Positions 1 to 8,831 of a stretch of DNA of 64,000 nt are shown here, one piece after another. Each line of letters opens with the position of its first letter. The first letter of the stretch is position 1. Source of the DNA: Novibacillus thermophilus (GTDB lineage Bacteria; Bacillota; Bacilli; Thermoactinomycetales; Novibacillaceae); NCBI RefSeq assembly GCF_002005165.1, contig NZ_CP019699.1, positions 2,542,001-2,606,000 on the forward strand, written 5' to 3'. The position numbers and the translations under genes were made by a program. Under the pieces are notes generated by a model. That model did not search any database. It saw only the letters and a program-made list of their open reading frames with translations, and was not told where the DNA came from.

Positions 1-2
1 TC

Positions 3-374
3 GAGGGTCTGCTCGCAAGAGAGCAGGCCGGAGGGGTGGCCATTCCGGAGACGTCTCTTGCTCTGTTTCACGTTCGCACAGAGGAGATTGAGAAGCCGTG
101 TGTTTCCATGTGTGAGTTAAAAGTTCCCGCCCTTCGAAAAGGCATGGACGGGATGAGGGTCCCTGTCAAGCGCGCGCTCGTTTTACTCGCCCCTTTAAGT
201 ATGAGCGAACAGCGCCTTTCGCTGATGAGTTCCATCAGTGCTCTCCTCATCAAAAGTGAGGCACATACGACGGTGTTTGAAAAAGGATCAGAGACAGAGA
301 TTCGTGCATTGCTGGCGGAATCGTGTCAGAACTACGTGCGGAATTTAATCAATCAAGGAGTGGACGATGCATGA
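3..374 (+). CDS. mtlR: Mannitol operon activator MtlR, C-terminal fragment
   Basis: Partial gene: the reading frame is open from the window edge, so only the last 123 codons are seen. The residues match the C-terminal EIIA-Mtl-like domain of PTS-regulated activators of the MtlR type, with GGVAIPETSLALFHVRTEEI followed by a conserved LLAP and AHTTVFEKG tail. In Bacillales MtlR activates mannitol operon transcription and is controlled by phosphorylation of its PTS regulation domains. The stop codon overlaps the start of mtlF (ATGA at 371-374), so the two are translationally coupled. Identification rests on this domain plus the two mannitol genes that follow; the DNA-binding part lies outside the window. 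Confidence 0.85.
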   Translation, partial: EGLLAREQAGGVAIPETSLALFHVRTEEIEKPCVSMCELKVPALRKGMDGMRVPVKRALVLLAPLSMSEQRLSLMSSISALLIKSEAHTTVFEKGSETEIRALLAESCQNYVRNLINQGVDDA

Positions 375-811
375 GCCTTTCCATTTTGACAGAGAAGAAC
401 ATTACGATGAGAGCGAAAGCAGCGTCTAGAGAGGAGGCGATTCGCGAAGCCGGTGATGTACTGGTTCAAAACGGGTATGTCGAGCCCGCTTATGTCGAAA
501 AAATGCTGGAACGTGAACGAGTGACCACGACGTATATGGGAAATCTGTTGGCCATTCCCCACGGAACAGAGGACGCAAAAGCAAACATCAAAGCATCAGG
601 AATTTCTGTCCTGTTGTTTGAACAGCCCGTGGACTGGGACGGCCATGACGTACGGCTCGTCATCGGCATTGCAGGGAAGGGGAACGAACATTTGGACGTG
701 CTGTCAAAAATAGCAATTTTATGTTCGAAAGAAGAGAATGTCCGCAAACTGCTGCAAATTCAATCGGCGGATGAAGTGCTTCGCTTTTTCTCAGAAGGGA
801 ATGCAACATGA
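371..811 (+). CDS. mtlF: Mannitol-specific PTS enzyme IIA component
   Basis: A 146-residue soluble EIIA protein that passes phosphate from HPr to the mannitol permease EIICB. The start ATG at 371 is preceded by AAGGAG at about 355-360, and an upstream in-frame GTG/ATG would extend it unnaturally into mtlR. The sequence has the EIIA-Mtl hallmarks: the active-site histidine in AIPHGTEDAK, and the GKGNEHLDVLSKIA segment. It overlaps mtlR by four bases and mtlD by four bases (ATGA at 808-811), so the three genes form one tightly coupled unit. Size is typical of the family. The permease gene mtlA is not in the window and is presumably upstream. Confidence 0.95.
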   Translation: MSLSILTEKNITMRAKAASREEAIREAGDVLVQNGYVEPAYVEKMLERERVTTTYMGNLLAIPHGTEDAKANIKASGISVLLFEQPVDWDGHDVRLVIGIAGKGNEHLDVLSKIAILCSKEENVRKLLQIQSADEVLRFFSEGNAT

Positions 812-1947
812 AAGCTGTTCACTTCGGGGCCGGAAACATCGGCAGGGGGTTTATCGGGGCACTGTTGCGCCAATCTGGTTACGATGTCGTTTTTGTCGAC
901 GTCGACGCACGGATTATCCATGAACTGAATACCCGCCGAGCGTATGAGGTGAAGGTGGCGGAGCAAACCGTTGAACCTTTCACCGTAGAAGGGATTCGCG
1001 GACTGAACAGCCGGACGGACGAACCAGAAGTCATAGAGGAGATCGCTTCCGCTGACCTTATCACGACAGCGGTGGGCGTTGCTGTTCTGAAGTTCGTCGC
1101 CGCACCGATCGCCGCGGGACTTGTCGCGCGGAAAGATTCACAGACACCGCTCAACATCATCGCCTGCGAAAACGCCATCGGGGCGAGCACAATGCTCCAG
1201 GAATACGTGCGAGCGCTGCTCACGAAAGAAGAGTGGCTACGGCTTAAAGAACGGGTCGGTTTTCCCAACGCTGCTGTCGATCGGATTGTGCCCAACCAAG
1301 GCGAAAGGGATCTGCTGTCCGTGACGGTAGAGCCTTATTATGAATGGGTAGTCGATGAAACGGCAATCAACGGACCGGCCCCTTCCATTCACGGCGTGAC
1401 GTACGTGAAGGACTTGTTGCCTTATATCGAGCGGAAACTGTTTACGGTGAACACGGGACATGCGATGACTGCGTACCTCGGTTTCAAACAGGGCATGAAG
1501 ACGATTCAGGAAGCGATTCACGACGAGCCGATCGCATCGCGCGTCAGGCAAGCGCTCAGTGAAACGACTGCGCTCCTCGCCGACGTACACGGCTTTTCTG
1601 AAGCGGAACTGCGGACGTATGCGGAAAAAATTTGGCTCCGTTTTAGGAACCCGCATTTATCCGACCGGGTGGAACGGGTCGGTCGGAATCCGATTCGCAA
1701 GCTCGGCTACAACGATCGGTTGGTCAAACCGGCGAGACTGTTACTCGATCGGGGTTATGAACCGCAGGCGTTGGTTCAAGGAATTGTTGCCGCGCTCGCG
1801 TTTGACGTCAGCGAGGATGAAGAGAGTGTACGCCTGCAGAAGATGCTGAGCGAAAACGGTGTGGAGTCGACGATTGTTGAAGTGACAGGGTTAAAACGCG
1901 ACGATGAGCTCGTGAAACGCATTGTAAAGAGTGAAATGGAAGATTGA
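808..1947 (+). CDS. mtlD: Mannitol-1-phosphate 5-dehydrogenase
   Basis: A 379-residue cytoplasmic polyol dehydrogenase that oxidises mannitol 1-phosphate to fructose 6-phosphate with NAD. The N-terminus MKAVHFGAGNIGRGFIG is the classic MtlD nucleotide-binding motif, and NTGHAMTAYLG and the preceding KLF match the family's catalytic region. Length is normal. It is last in the mtlR-mtlF-mtlD unit and is followed at once by a strong terminator at 1951-1975, which closes the operon. No defects are seen. Confidence 0.97.
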   Translation: MKAVHFGAGNIGRGFIGALLRQSGYDVVFVDVDARIIHELNTRRAYEVKVAEQTVEPFTVEGIRGLNSRTDEPEVIEEIASADLITTAVGVAVLKFVAAPIAAGLVARKDSQTPLNIIACENAIGASTMLQEYVRALLTKEEWLRLKERVGFPNAAVDRIVPNQGERDLLSVTVEPYYEWVVDETAINGPAPSIHGVTYVKDLLPYIERKLFTVNTGHAMTAYLGFKQGMKTIQEAIHDEPIASRVRQALSETTALLADVHGFSEAELRTYAEKIWLRFRNPHLSDRVERVGRNPIRKLGYNDRLVKPARLLLDRGYEPQALVQGIVAALAFDVSEDEESVRLQKMLSENGVESTIVEVTGLKRDDELVKRIVKSEMED

Positions 1948-1950
1948 ATT

Positions 1951-1976
1951 GACCCGGAGATCCGGGTCTTTTTTTG
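1951..1976 (+). terminator. Rho-independent terminator of the mannitol operon
   Basis: The stem GACCCGGA / TCCGGGTC (1951-1958 and 1961-1968) has a two-base apex and is followed directly by a run of seven T. It sits 3 bases after the mtlD stop codon. Confidence 0.93.
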
Positions 1977-2395
1977 CCCTTTCCCCATTTCCTTCGCGAT
2001 TGTTCAGCATGATCACGTTGTGTGCTTCGTCCTTCGGTTTCACGGCAACAACAAGTCCACCAATGAGGTTGTCTCCCCTTGATGGATGTCGTCGTCAACA
2101 AGGGACACATTTTGTTCTGCACACGCGTTCACCCTCCTGATTTTTGTTTATAAATGAACATAATTGACGAACCGTTTTTCTCTCCGGCAACGTAACTTAT
2201 TGTTAACAATGTTTTCGACAATCTTACAGTTGTTCGCATTTTGTTCAATAATTCACAAACAGATTGTCATATCTCGCGCGTTCAGAGAGACAGACTGTAT
2301 GTGACAATAAAAGTAAAAGCTCTAGCGAGTCGTGCGCGACAATTTTGAACGTTCGACTGTCGCATGACACACAGGAGGAAAGGTGGGGAAACGAC
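1977..2395 (+). promoter_or_regulatory. Leader and control region of the cytochrome bd operon
   Basis: About 420 bases without a convincing gene. Two features stand out. The palindrome ATTGTTAACAAT lies at 2199-2210. The sequence TTGTTCAATAATTCACAA at 2241-2258 has a perfect right half and a two-mismatch left half against the Rex operator consensus known from Gram-positive bacteria (TTGTGAA-N4-TTCACAA). Rex is the usual NADH-sensing repressor of cydABCD, so a Rex or similar redox control point is plausible. An untranslated leader of about 135 bases follows to the cydA start. Site calls are by eye. Confidence 0.45.
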
Positions 2396-3802
2396 GTGGA
2401 TGTGCTCACCTTATCGAGAATCCAATTTGCAGCTACGACGATATTCCACTACTTATTCGTGCCCTTGTCGATTGGGTTGGTATTGTTAATCGCGATTATG
2501 GAGACGATGTATGTCATCAGGGGAAATAAAACGTACAAAACCATGGCCCAATTTTGGGGGAAATTGTTTCTGATCAACTTTGCGGTCGGGGTTGTGACCG
2601 GGATTATTCAGGAATTCCAGTTCGGGATGAACTGGTCTGATTACTCCCGCTTTGTGGGAGATGTCTTCGGAGCGCCGCTGGCGATAGAAGCGTTGCTTGC
2701 GTTTTTTATGGAATCGACGTTTATCGGGTTGTGGATCTTCGGATGGGACCGTCTGTCGAAAAAAGTACACCTCGCCTGCATTTGGCTCGTATCGGTCGGC
2801 ACAGTGTTGTCCGCGTTCTGGATCTTGGCAGCCAATTCGTTCATGCAGCGTCCCGTCGGCTTTGAAATCAACAACGGCCGAGCGGAAATGAATGATTTCT
2901 TCGCTTTGATCACGAACGGACAGTTGTGGGTAGAATTTCCTCACACCCTCTTTGCTGCTTTTGCCACTGGGGCGTTCTTCGTGACGGGGGTGAGCGCTTG
3001 GAAATTACTCAAAAAGCAGGACGTAGCTCTGTTCAAACGATCGTTCCAAATCGGGATCGTCGTCGCCTTGATTTCTTCCTTACTCGTTGCGCTTTTCGGT
3101 CATCAACAGGCACAGTATTTAATTCACACACAACCGATGAAGATGGCGGCCAGTGAAGGATTGTGGGAAACGAGCGAAGACCCGGCTCCTTGGACGGTGT
3201 TTGCGGCAATCGACCCGGAGAATCAGGAAAATCGAGCTGAAGTCAAAATTCCGTACTTGCTCAGCTATTTGTCCTACAACCAATTCTCTGGGGAAGTAAA
3301 GGGAATGAAGGAGCTGCAAGCAGAGTACGAGCAAACGTACGGCCCTGGACACTACATTCCCCCGGTTCGTACGACGTTCTGGAGTTTCCGCATCATGATC
3401 GCTGCGGGAATGCTGATGCTTGCCTTCGGATTGTACGGCGTGTACTTGACACTTCGCAAAAGACTGGAGCAAGGCAACACATGGTTCATGCGTCTGATGG
3501 TTCCGGCCATCTTTTTGCCGCACATTGCCAATACGTCCGGGTGGATTATGACGGAGATCGGCCGTCAACCGTGGACCGTCTTTGGTTATTTGCGAACAGA
3601 GGACAGCATTTCGCCGGGTGTCACCGCTCAAGAAGTGTTGTTTTCGTTGATCTCCTTCTCGACGATTTACACGATACTAGCGGCTGTGATGGTCGTTTTG
3701 TTCGTACGTGTCATTAAAAAAGGACCGTATGAAACGGCCAACGTTGATGATGGAACATCCGAAGACCCGTTTGATCGGAGGGAACACCATGCTGTCTCTT
3801 AA
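2396..3802 (+). CDS. cydA: Cytochrome bd ubiquinol/menaquinol oxidase subunit I
   Basis: A 468-residue integral membrane haem subunit of the high-affinity terminal oxidase. I place the start at GTG 2396, giving MDVLTLSRIQFAATTIFHYL, because this matches CydA N-termini and AGGAGG lies at 2373-2378. The frame runs upstream to 2264 but that part looks nothing like CydA. Visible family marks are the haem b595 ligand His18 in TTIFH, GLNWSD-like GMNWSDYSRFVGDVFG, EFPHTLF, and GWIMTEIGRQPW, which carries the haem b558 region. The quinol loop is of the short Bacillus type. The gene overlaps cydB by 14 bases. Confidence 0.96.
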   Translation: MDVLTLSRIQFAATTIFHYLFVPLSIGLVLLIAIMETMYVIRGNKTYKTMAQFWGKLFLINFAVGVVTGIIQEFQFGMNWSDYSRFVGDVFGAPLAIEALLAFFMESTFIGLWIFGWDRLSKKVHLACIWLVSVGTVLSAFWILAANSFMQRPVGFEINNGRAEMNDFFALITNGQLWVEFPHTLFAAFATGAFFVTGVSAWKLLKKQDVALFKRSFQIGIVVALISSLLVALFGHQQAQYLIHTQPMKMAASEGLWETSEDPAPWTVFAAIDPENQENRAEVKIPYLLSYLSYNQFSGEVKGMKELQAEYEQTYGPGHYIPPVRTTFWSFRIMIAAGMLMLAFGLYGVYLTLRKRLEQGNTWFMRLMVPAIFLPHIANTSGWIMTEIGRQPWTVFGYLRTEDSISPGVTAQEVLFSLISFSTIYTILAAVMVVLFVRVIKKGPYETANVDDGTSEDPFDRREHHAVS

Positions 3803-4805
3803 CGAGTTGTGGTTTCTGATTGTCGCGGGGTTGTTTATCGGTTTTTTCTTCTTGGAAGGGTTTGACTTTGGTGTCGGCATGTCGACAAAGTTTCTCGCCA
3901 GGACGGAAGGAGAACGCCGTACGCTCATCAACGCCATCGGACCGTTCTGGGACGCCAATGAAGTGTGGTTGATAACGGCGGGTGGGGCCATGTTCGCAGC
4001 CTTTCCCCACTGGTATGCCACGTTGTTCAGTGGCTATTACGCACCGTTCGTCGTCGTCTTGCTGGCTTTGATCGGACGCGGAGTCGCTTTCGAATTTCGC
4101 GGAAAAGTCGACAACAGGCGGTGGAAGAACGCGTGGGATCACGTCATTTTCCTGGGGAGTTTGCTGCCGCCGTTTTTGTTCGGAGTCGTCTTCGCCGGTC
4201 TGCTTTACGGACTGCCGATTGACCGGCAGATGGAGATGCAAGCCGGTCTGTTCGATATCGTCAATGTGTATACAGTAACGGGGGGGATCACCGTCACGTT
4301 GCTATGTTTCGTCCACGGATTGCTGTTCACCGCGTTGCGCACGGTAGGGGATTTGCAGGAACGGGCGCGTTTCACGGCACAGCGGCTCCTTTTTCCGCTG
4401 GCCTTCCTGCTCTTCGCATTCAGTGCGATGACGGTCTTTATGACTGACGTGTTTCACGTGCGTGGCGAGATACTGTCCGCTACGGCCGCTTGCGGTGTGA
4501 TCGCGTTTGTGCTTGCAGGGGCGTTCATTTCAAAGCGGAAAGACGGATGGGCCTTCTCCATGTCGGGACTCGTCATCGTTCTTGCCATTGCTTCAGTGTT
4601 TATGGGGTTGTTTCCGCGGGTGATGATCAGTGAGATCGACCGTGCGTTCAACTTGACAGTGTATAACGCAGCATCTGGGCCGTATTCGCTCAAAGTGATG
4701 ACGATTGTGGCTGTGACTCTCATACCGTTTGTACTCGGTTATCAAATGTGGAGCTATTACGTATTTCGCAAACGCGTCAGTGAGAAGGAGCATTTGGAAT
4801 ACTGA
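3789..4805 (+). CDS. cydB: Cytochrome bd oxidase subunit II
   Basis: A 338-residue membrane subunit that partners CydA. The start ATG 3789 has GGAGGG a few bases upstream (3777-3782); the reading frame continues further upstream but only inside the cydA coding region. Family signatures include FLEGFDFGVGM, IGPFWDANEVWLITAGGAMFAAFP and GRGVAFEFRGK. Several hydrophobic transmembrane segments are evident. Its stop overlaps the cydD start by one base (TGATG), which shows tight coupling with the assembly factors. Confidence 0.96.
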   Translation: MLSLNELWFLIVAGLFIGFFFLEGFDFGVGMSTKFLARTEGERRTLINAIGPFWDANEVWLITAGGAMFAAFPHWYATLFSGYYAPFVVVLLALIGRGVAFEFRGKVDNRRWKNAWDHVIFLGSLLPPFLFGVVFAGLLYGLPIDRQMEMQAGLFDIVNVYTVTGGITVTLLCFVHGLLFTALRTVGDLQERARFTAQRLLFPLAFLLFAFSAMTVFMTDVFHVRGEILSATAACGVIAFVLAGAFISKRKDGWAFSMSGLVIVLAIASVFMGLFPRVMISEIDRAFNLTVYNAASGPYSLKVMTIVAVTLIPFVLGYQMWSYYVFRKRVSEKEHLEY

Positions 4806-6529
4806 TGGATCGTACATTGCGGGAGCTTCCGGGAATCAAAGCGGTTCTCGTGCAGCTGTTCATGCTGACACTTGTGCAGAGTGTCGCCATCATCTTGGCG
4901 GCAAAATGGTTGGCTGAAGGGGTTTCGTCTCTGTTTGCCGGGGAACCGCTTCCGCAACAGTTCGGGATTATGGGATTGTTTGTGCTCGCTTTTCTCATCC
5001 GGCACGGGATGGCTTCCCTCAAGCAAAAGGTCGCATACCGTTTCGCCGAACGAGCGGGGACGGACGTGCGGAAGCGGCTGCTGGAACGGCTGTTTCAACA
5101 CGGGCCAAAGTTTGCCAAATCAGAGGGGACTGGCCATCTGGTAACCCTTGTGCTCGAAGGCGTGTCCCAGTTTCGCACGTACGTGGAGCTATTTCTGCCC
5201 CGCATGATTGGGACTTCCCTCACACCCGCTCTCCTGCTTGCGTTTATTTTTACACAGGATGCCGTTTCAGGCGTGATTCTAGTTGTGACGATGCCGCTTC
5301 TTATCGTGTTCCTCATCCTCATCGGATTAGCGGCGCGTAAACAAACAGAGGGGCAGTGGCACACGTACCGGACACTGTCGAACCATTTCGTCGATTCGCT
5401 CCGCGGCTTGGAGACGCTAAAGGTTCTCGGTCAGAGCCGTAAACACAGTGACACGATCAGCCAGGTGAGTGACAAGTACCGGCGGGCGACGATGCGTACC
5501 CTGCGCGTCGCCTTTCTGTCCTCTTTTGCCCTCGATTTTTTCACGATGCTGTCTGTTGCTTTAGTCGCTGTCAGCTTAGGGCTGCGCCTCATTGACGGAC
5601 ACGCGGTGCTCGGGACAGCGCTCACCGTCCTCATTCTGGCACCGGAGTATTTCCTGCCCGTGCGCATGTTGGGCGCCGATTACCATGCCACTTTAAACGG
5701 CAAACAGGCGGGGGAAGCGATTCAGGCGATCATCGAGCGGGAGGAGGAGCTCGACGAAGCCCAACCGATACCTTCCGTTACTTGGACAGACGACAGTGTG
5801 CTCACGCTTTCGTCGATTAGTGTCCGTTACCAAGGAGAGGGAGTCTCTTCCTTGAACAACGTATCCGCTGAAATCCAGGGATTCAGCAAAATCGGAATTG
5901 TCGGGGAGAGCGGTGCTGGAAAGTCGACACTGATCGATGTGCTGGCCGGCTTTCTGCGTCCGACGTCTGGGACATTCACGTTGGATGGAGCGAAGTTACA
6001 GTCGCTCACCTTTGAGGCGTGGCGGAAGCAAACCACCTACATTCCGCAACATCCCTACCTGTTTCATGCGTCACTAGCAGACAACATCCGCTTTTACAAT
6101 CCTGATGCGTCCAAGGAACAAGTCGAACGTGCGGTGGAATTTGCAGGATTGCGCCACTTGACCGAACGTTTACCACATGGCTTAAACGAACGGATCGGGG
6201 ATGGTGGACGAAAGCTCAGCGGCGGTCAGGAACAGCGCGTCGCCTTGGCTCGTGCGTTCTTAAGCGAGCGGCCGATCTTGTTGTTCGATGAGCCGACTGC
6301 TCACCTGGACATCGAAACTGAGTACGAACTGAAAGAAACGATGCTCCGCTTGTTTCAGCACAAGCTCGTTTTTTTCGCCACCCATCGCCTGCACTGGATG
6401 CCGCACATGGATCGCGTGATCGTGCTGGACAATGGCAGGGTGGTCGAGACCGGAACGCATGAGGAACTGCTGGCACGAAATGGCGCGTACGTCAAATTAG
6501 TTCGAGCGCTGGGAGGGGCGATTGTATGA
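4805..6529 (+). CDS. cydD: Thiol reductant ABC exporter subunit CydD
   Basis: A 574-residue half-transporter, an N-terminal membrane domain fused to an ATPase. With CydC it forms the exporter of reduced thiols and haem-related factors required for cytochrome bd assembly. Walker A reads GESGAGKST, the ABC signature LSGGQEQR, and Walker B ILLFDEPTAHLD, followed by the switch histidine in ATHRL. Its position directly after cydB and before a second such gene supports CydD rather than a generic multidrug exporter. The ATGA overlap with cydC (6526-6529) couples the two. Confidence 0.93.
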   Translation: MDRTLRELPGIKAVLVQLFMLTLVQSVAIILAAKWLAEGVSSLFAGEPLPQQFGIMGLFVLAFLIRHGMASLKQKVAYRFAERAGTDVRKRLLERLFQHGPKFAKSEGTGHLVTLVLEGVSQFRTYVELFLPRMIGTSLTPALLLAFIFTQDAVSGVILVVTMPLLIVFLILIGLAARKQTEGQWHTYRTLSNHFVDSLRGLETLKVLGQSRKHSDTISQVSDKYRRATMRTLRVAFLSSFALDFFTMLSVALVAVSLGLRLIDGHAVLGTALTVLILAPEYFLPVRMLGADYHATLNGKQAGEAIQAIIEREEELDEAQPIPSVTWTDDSVLTLSSISVRYQGEGVSSLNNVSAEIQGFSKIGIVGESGAGKSTLIDVLAGFLRPTSGTFTLDGAKLQSLTFEAWRKQTTYIPQHPYLFHASLADNIRFYNPDASKEQVERAVEFAGLRHLTERLPHGLNERIGDGGRKLSGGQEQRVALARAFLSERPILLFDEPTAHLDIETEYELKETMLRLFQHKLVFFATHRLHWMPHMDRVIVLDNGRVVETGTHEELLARNGAYVKLVRALGGAIV

Positions 6530-8277
6530 AACAGGAGTCTTGGATTCGACTTCATTTTCGAAAGCAACGGTGGCGTTTTATGTGGATCGCAGTTTTAAGC
6601 GTGCTGACGCCGTCGTGTGCGGGTGCCCTCATGTTCACGTCCGGCTACCTCATCTCGAAGGCTGCGCTTCGTCCGGAAAACATTTTAATGGTGTACGTGC
6701 CTATTGTACTCGTGCGCACATTCGGGATCGGGAGGGCTGTCGTGCACTACGTCGAACGTTTGGCAGGTCACGATGCCGTCCTGCGCATCCTGGCAAACAT
6801 GCGCGTCCGTCTGTACCGTATTTTGGAACCGCAGGCACTGTTCATCCGCTCTCGCTACCGTACAGGGGATGTGCTTAGTGCGCTCGCTGACGACATCGAG
6901 CACTTGCAGGACGTTTATCTCCGCACAGTATTTCCGACAATAGCCGCTGTGGTGATGTATGGACTGTGTATCGCCGCTCTCGGCTGGTTCGATCTGCCGT
7001 TTGCGTTGCTCATGGCACTGTACGTGTTCGTCCTCGTCTTTATACTTCCCGCGGTTTCTCTATGGCTGAAGAACGCGAAGCAGCGACATGTGAAACAGAA
7101 ACGCAATGGGTTGTACCGGATACTCACGGACGCTGTGCTCGGCATGAGTGACTGGGTGATCAGCGGGCGTGCGTCGCAGTTCGTGCAGTCGTATGAATCG
7201 GATGAAGCAAAAGTGGCCGAAGTTGAACGTACACTGCACCAGTGGACCACCTGGAGAACGTTCCTCGCCCAGTGTGTCGTCGCTATCGCAGTGATCTCCA
7301 CCATGTATTGGGCGGGACAGCAATTCGCGGGAGGGGAGCTGGCGGCTACGATGATTGCGGCGTTTACGCTCGTCGTTTTTCCAGTGATGGACGCATTTCT
7401 AGCCGTACCGGAAGCGGTCGAGAAAATTCCGGAGTACCGGGAATCTTTGGATCGGATAAACAGAATGAGCGGTACAGAAAAAGCTAGCTCACACACAGAG
7501 CGGACACTTCAGGCTGAAGGGGTGCATGCGGCACAGCTGCAGGCTCACATTCGGCTGGAACGCGTCCGTTATCGTTATCCGCAATCAGAAGAGTGGAGTG
7601 TCAACGGCATTTCACTCGACATCCCACAGGGGAAAAAGATCGCCGTACTCGGGCGCAGTGGTGCGGGAAAATCGACCTTGATCAAGCTGATACAAGGTGC
7701 CGTCGTTCCTCAAGAGGGGCGCGCGACGATCAACGGCAAACATGCGGCCCGTTTCGGGGACGAGATCCCGCGGGTCATCTCTGTACTGAACCAACGTCCG
7801 CATTTGTTTGACACGACGGTGGGGAATAACATTCGCCTCGGAAAACCAGATGCCGGAGACGAAGAGGTCCGCCAGGTGGCGCAAAAAGTGAAATTAGACA
7901 AGTTGATCGAATCTCTGCCTGCGGGATATGATACGCCAATGTTGGAGACGGGAGAGCGTTTCTCGGGCGGAGAGCGACAACGGATTGCGCTAGCGCGAGT
8001 CTTGCTTCAGGACACCCCTGTTGTCATATTGGACGAACCGACCGTAGGACTCGACCCTCACACGGAGCGTGACTTACTTAGGACGATCTTCCGTACGGTT
8101 CAAGGGAAAACACTGATCTGGATTACACACCACCTAGTCGGGGTAGAACAGATGGATGAGGTGATCTTTATAGAGGACGGCCGAATAACCATGCACGGCC
8201 CGCACGCCGTGTTAATCGAGAAAGTCTCTCGCTATCGTCACCTTTACCATCTCGACCGTCCGGATGACTCTCCGTGA
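6526..8277 (+). CDS. cydC: Thiol reductant ABC exporter subunit CydC
   Basis: A 583-residue second half of the CydDC exporter. N-terminal transmembrane segments are followed by an ATPase with Walker A GRSGAGKST, signature FSGGERQR, and Walker B VVILDEPTVGLD. The early segment FTSGYLISKAALRPENILMV resembles CydC proteins. It overlaps cydD by four bases and ends the cydABDC operon. No clear terminator with a good stem is visible afterwards, only a T-rich stretch near 8305-8312. Confidence 0.93.
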   Translation: MKQESWIRLHFRKQRWRFMWIAVLSVLTPSCAGALMFTSGYLISKAALRPENILMVYVPIVLVRTFGIGRAVVHYVERLAGHDAVLRILANMRVRLYRILEPQALFIRSRYRTGDVLSALADDIEHLQDVYLRTVFPTIAAVVMYGLCIAALGWFDLPFALLMALYVFVLVFILPAVSLWLKNAKQRHVKQKRNGLYRILTDAVLGMSDWVISGRASQFVQSYESDEAKVAEVERTLHQWTTWRTFLAQCVVAIAVISTMYWAGQQFAGGELAATMIAAFTLVVFPVMDAFLAVPEAVEKIPEYRESLDRINRMSGTEKASSHTERTLQAEGVHAAQLQAHIRLERVRYRYPQSEEWSVNGISLDIPQGKKIAVLGRSGAGKSTLIKLIQGAVVPQEGRATINGKHAARFGDEIPRVISVLNQRPHLFDTTVGNNIRLGKPDAGDEEVRQVAQKVKLDKLIESLPAGYDTPMLETGERFSGGERQRIALARVLLQDTPVVILDEPTVGLDPHTERDLLRTIFRTVQGKTLIWITHHLVGVEQMDEVIFIEDGRITMHGPHAVLIEKVSRYRHLYHLDRPDDSP

Positions 8278-8831
8278 TTCATAACGTTTTGATTGACTTA
8301 GTCGTTTTTTTATCGCTGGAATATATACGCCAAGTATCGATAAGCAAAGCCAACAAATGGTCGGTGCACATCGGGGTTAGAGTGCGCACAAAATACTGAT
8401 TTACACTTGACAAATATATTTTTCTTATTCAAAATAAACTAAAAAAATAAAAAACGAACAAAAATAATTATAAAAAACAATTTTACTGCTAGAGTGAAAC
8501 GATATGAATTATAGTTTTCAAAATCGTGGGCAAAAGAGAAAGTAAGTCTTGTCTCATTAGAATGTGAATGGCAGAATCCGAAATGGTTGCTCGTTCTCGG
8601 ACATATCGTGTGTTACAGCGAAATGAATGTTGGTAAACGGACCTTGAAAGTGAAGGATTCGATGACACAGCATTGTGAAGTAGATTTTCGCTATACAAAA
8701 AGGGGGGAGGCCTCACACCGAAAACCAGTGGTTACAGGTTAACGGGGAAGCGAAGTTCTGCATTGTCAAAACTCTTCTAGGAACAGAGTGGCTATAAGCA
8801 GTACTGAACGTAGAGAGGAGAATGCCAAACA
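8278..8831 (+). other. Intergenic region without a recognised gene
   Basis: About 550 bases between cydC and the phospholipase D-like gene. Positions 8400-8480 are very AT-rich. A stop-free stretch on the plus strand (about 8511-8745) and one on the minus strand (8489-8716) lack convincing starts, ribosome-binding sites and familiar residues. GAGAGGAG at 8814-8821 is the likely ribosome-binding site of the next gene. It may hold remnants, but nothing I can identify. Confidence 0.5.

Noticed and set aside
8489-8716. Possible minus-strand gene of 75 codons
   Set aside because: No ribosome-binding site, no familiar residues and a comparable stop-free stretch on the other strand; likely chance or decayed sequence.
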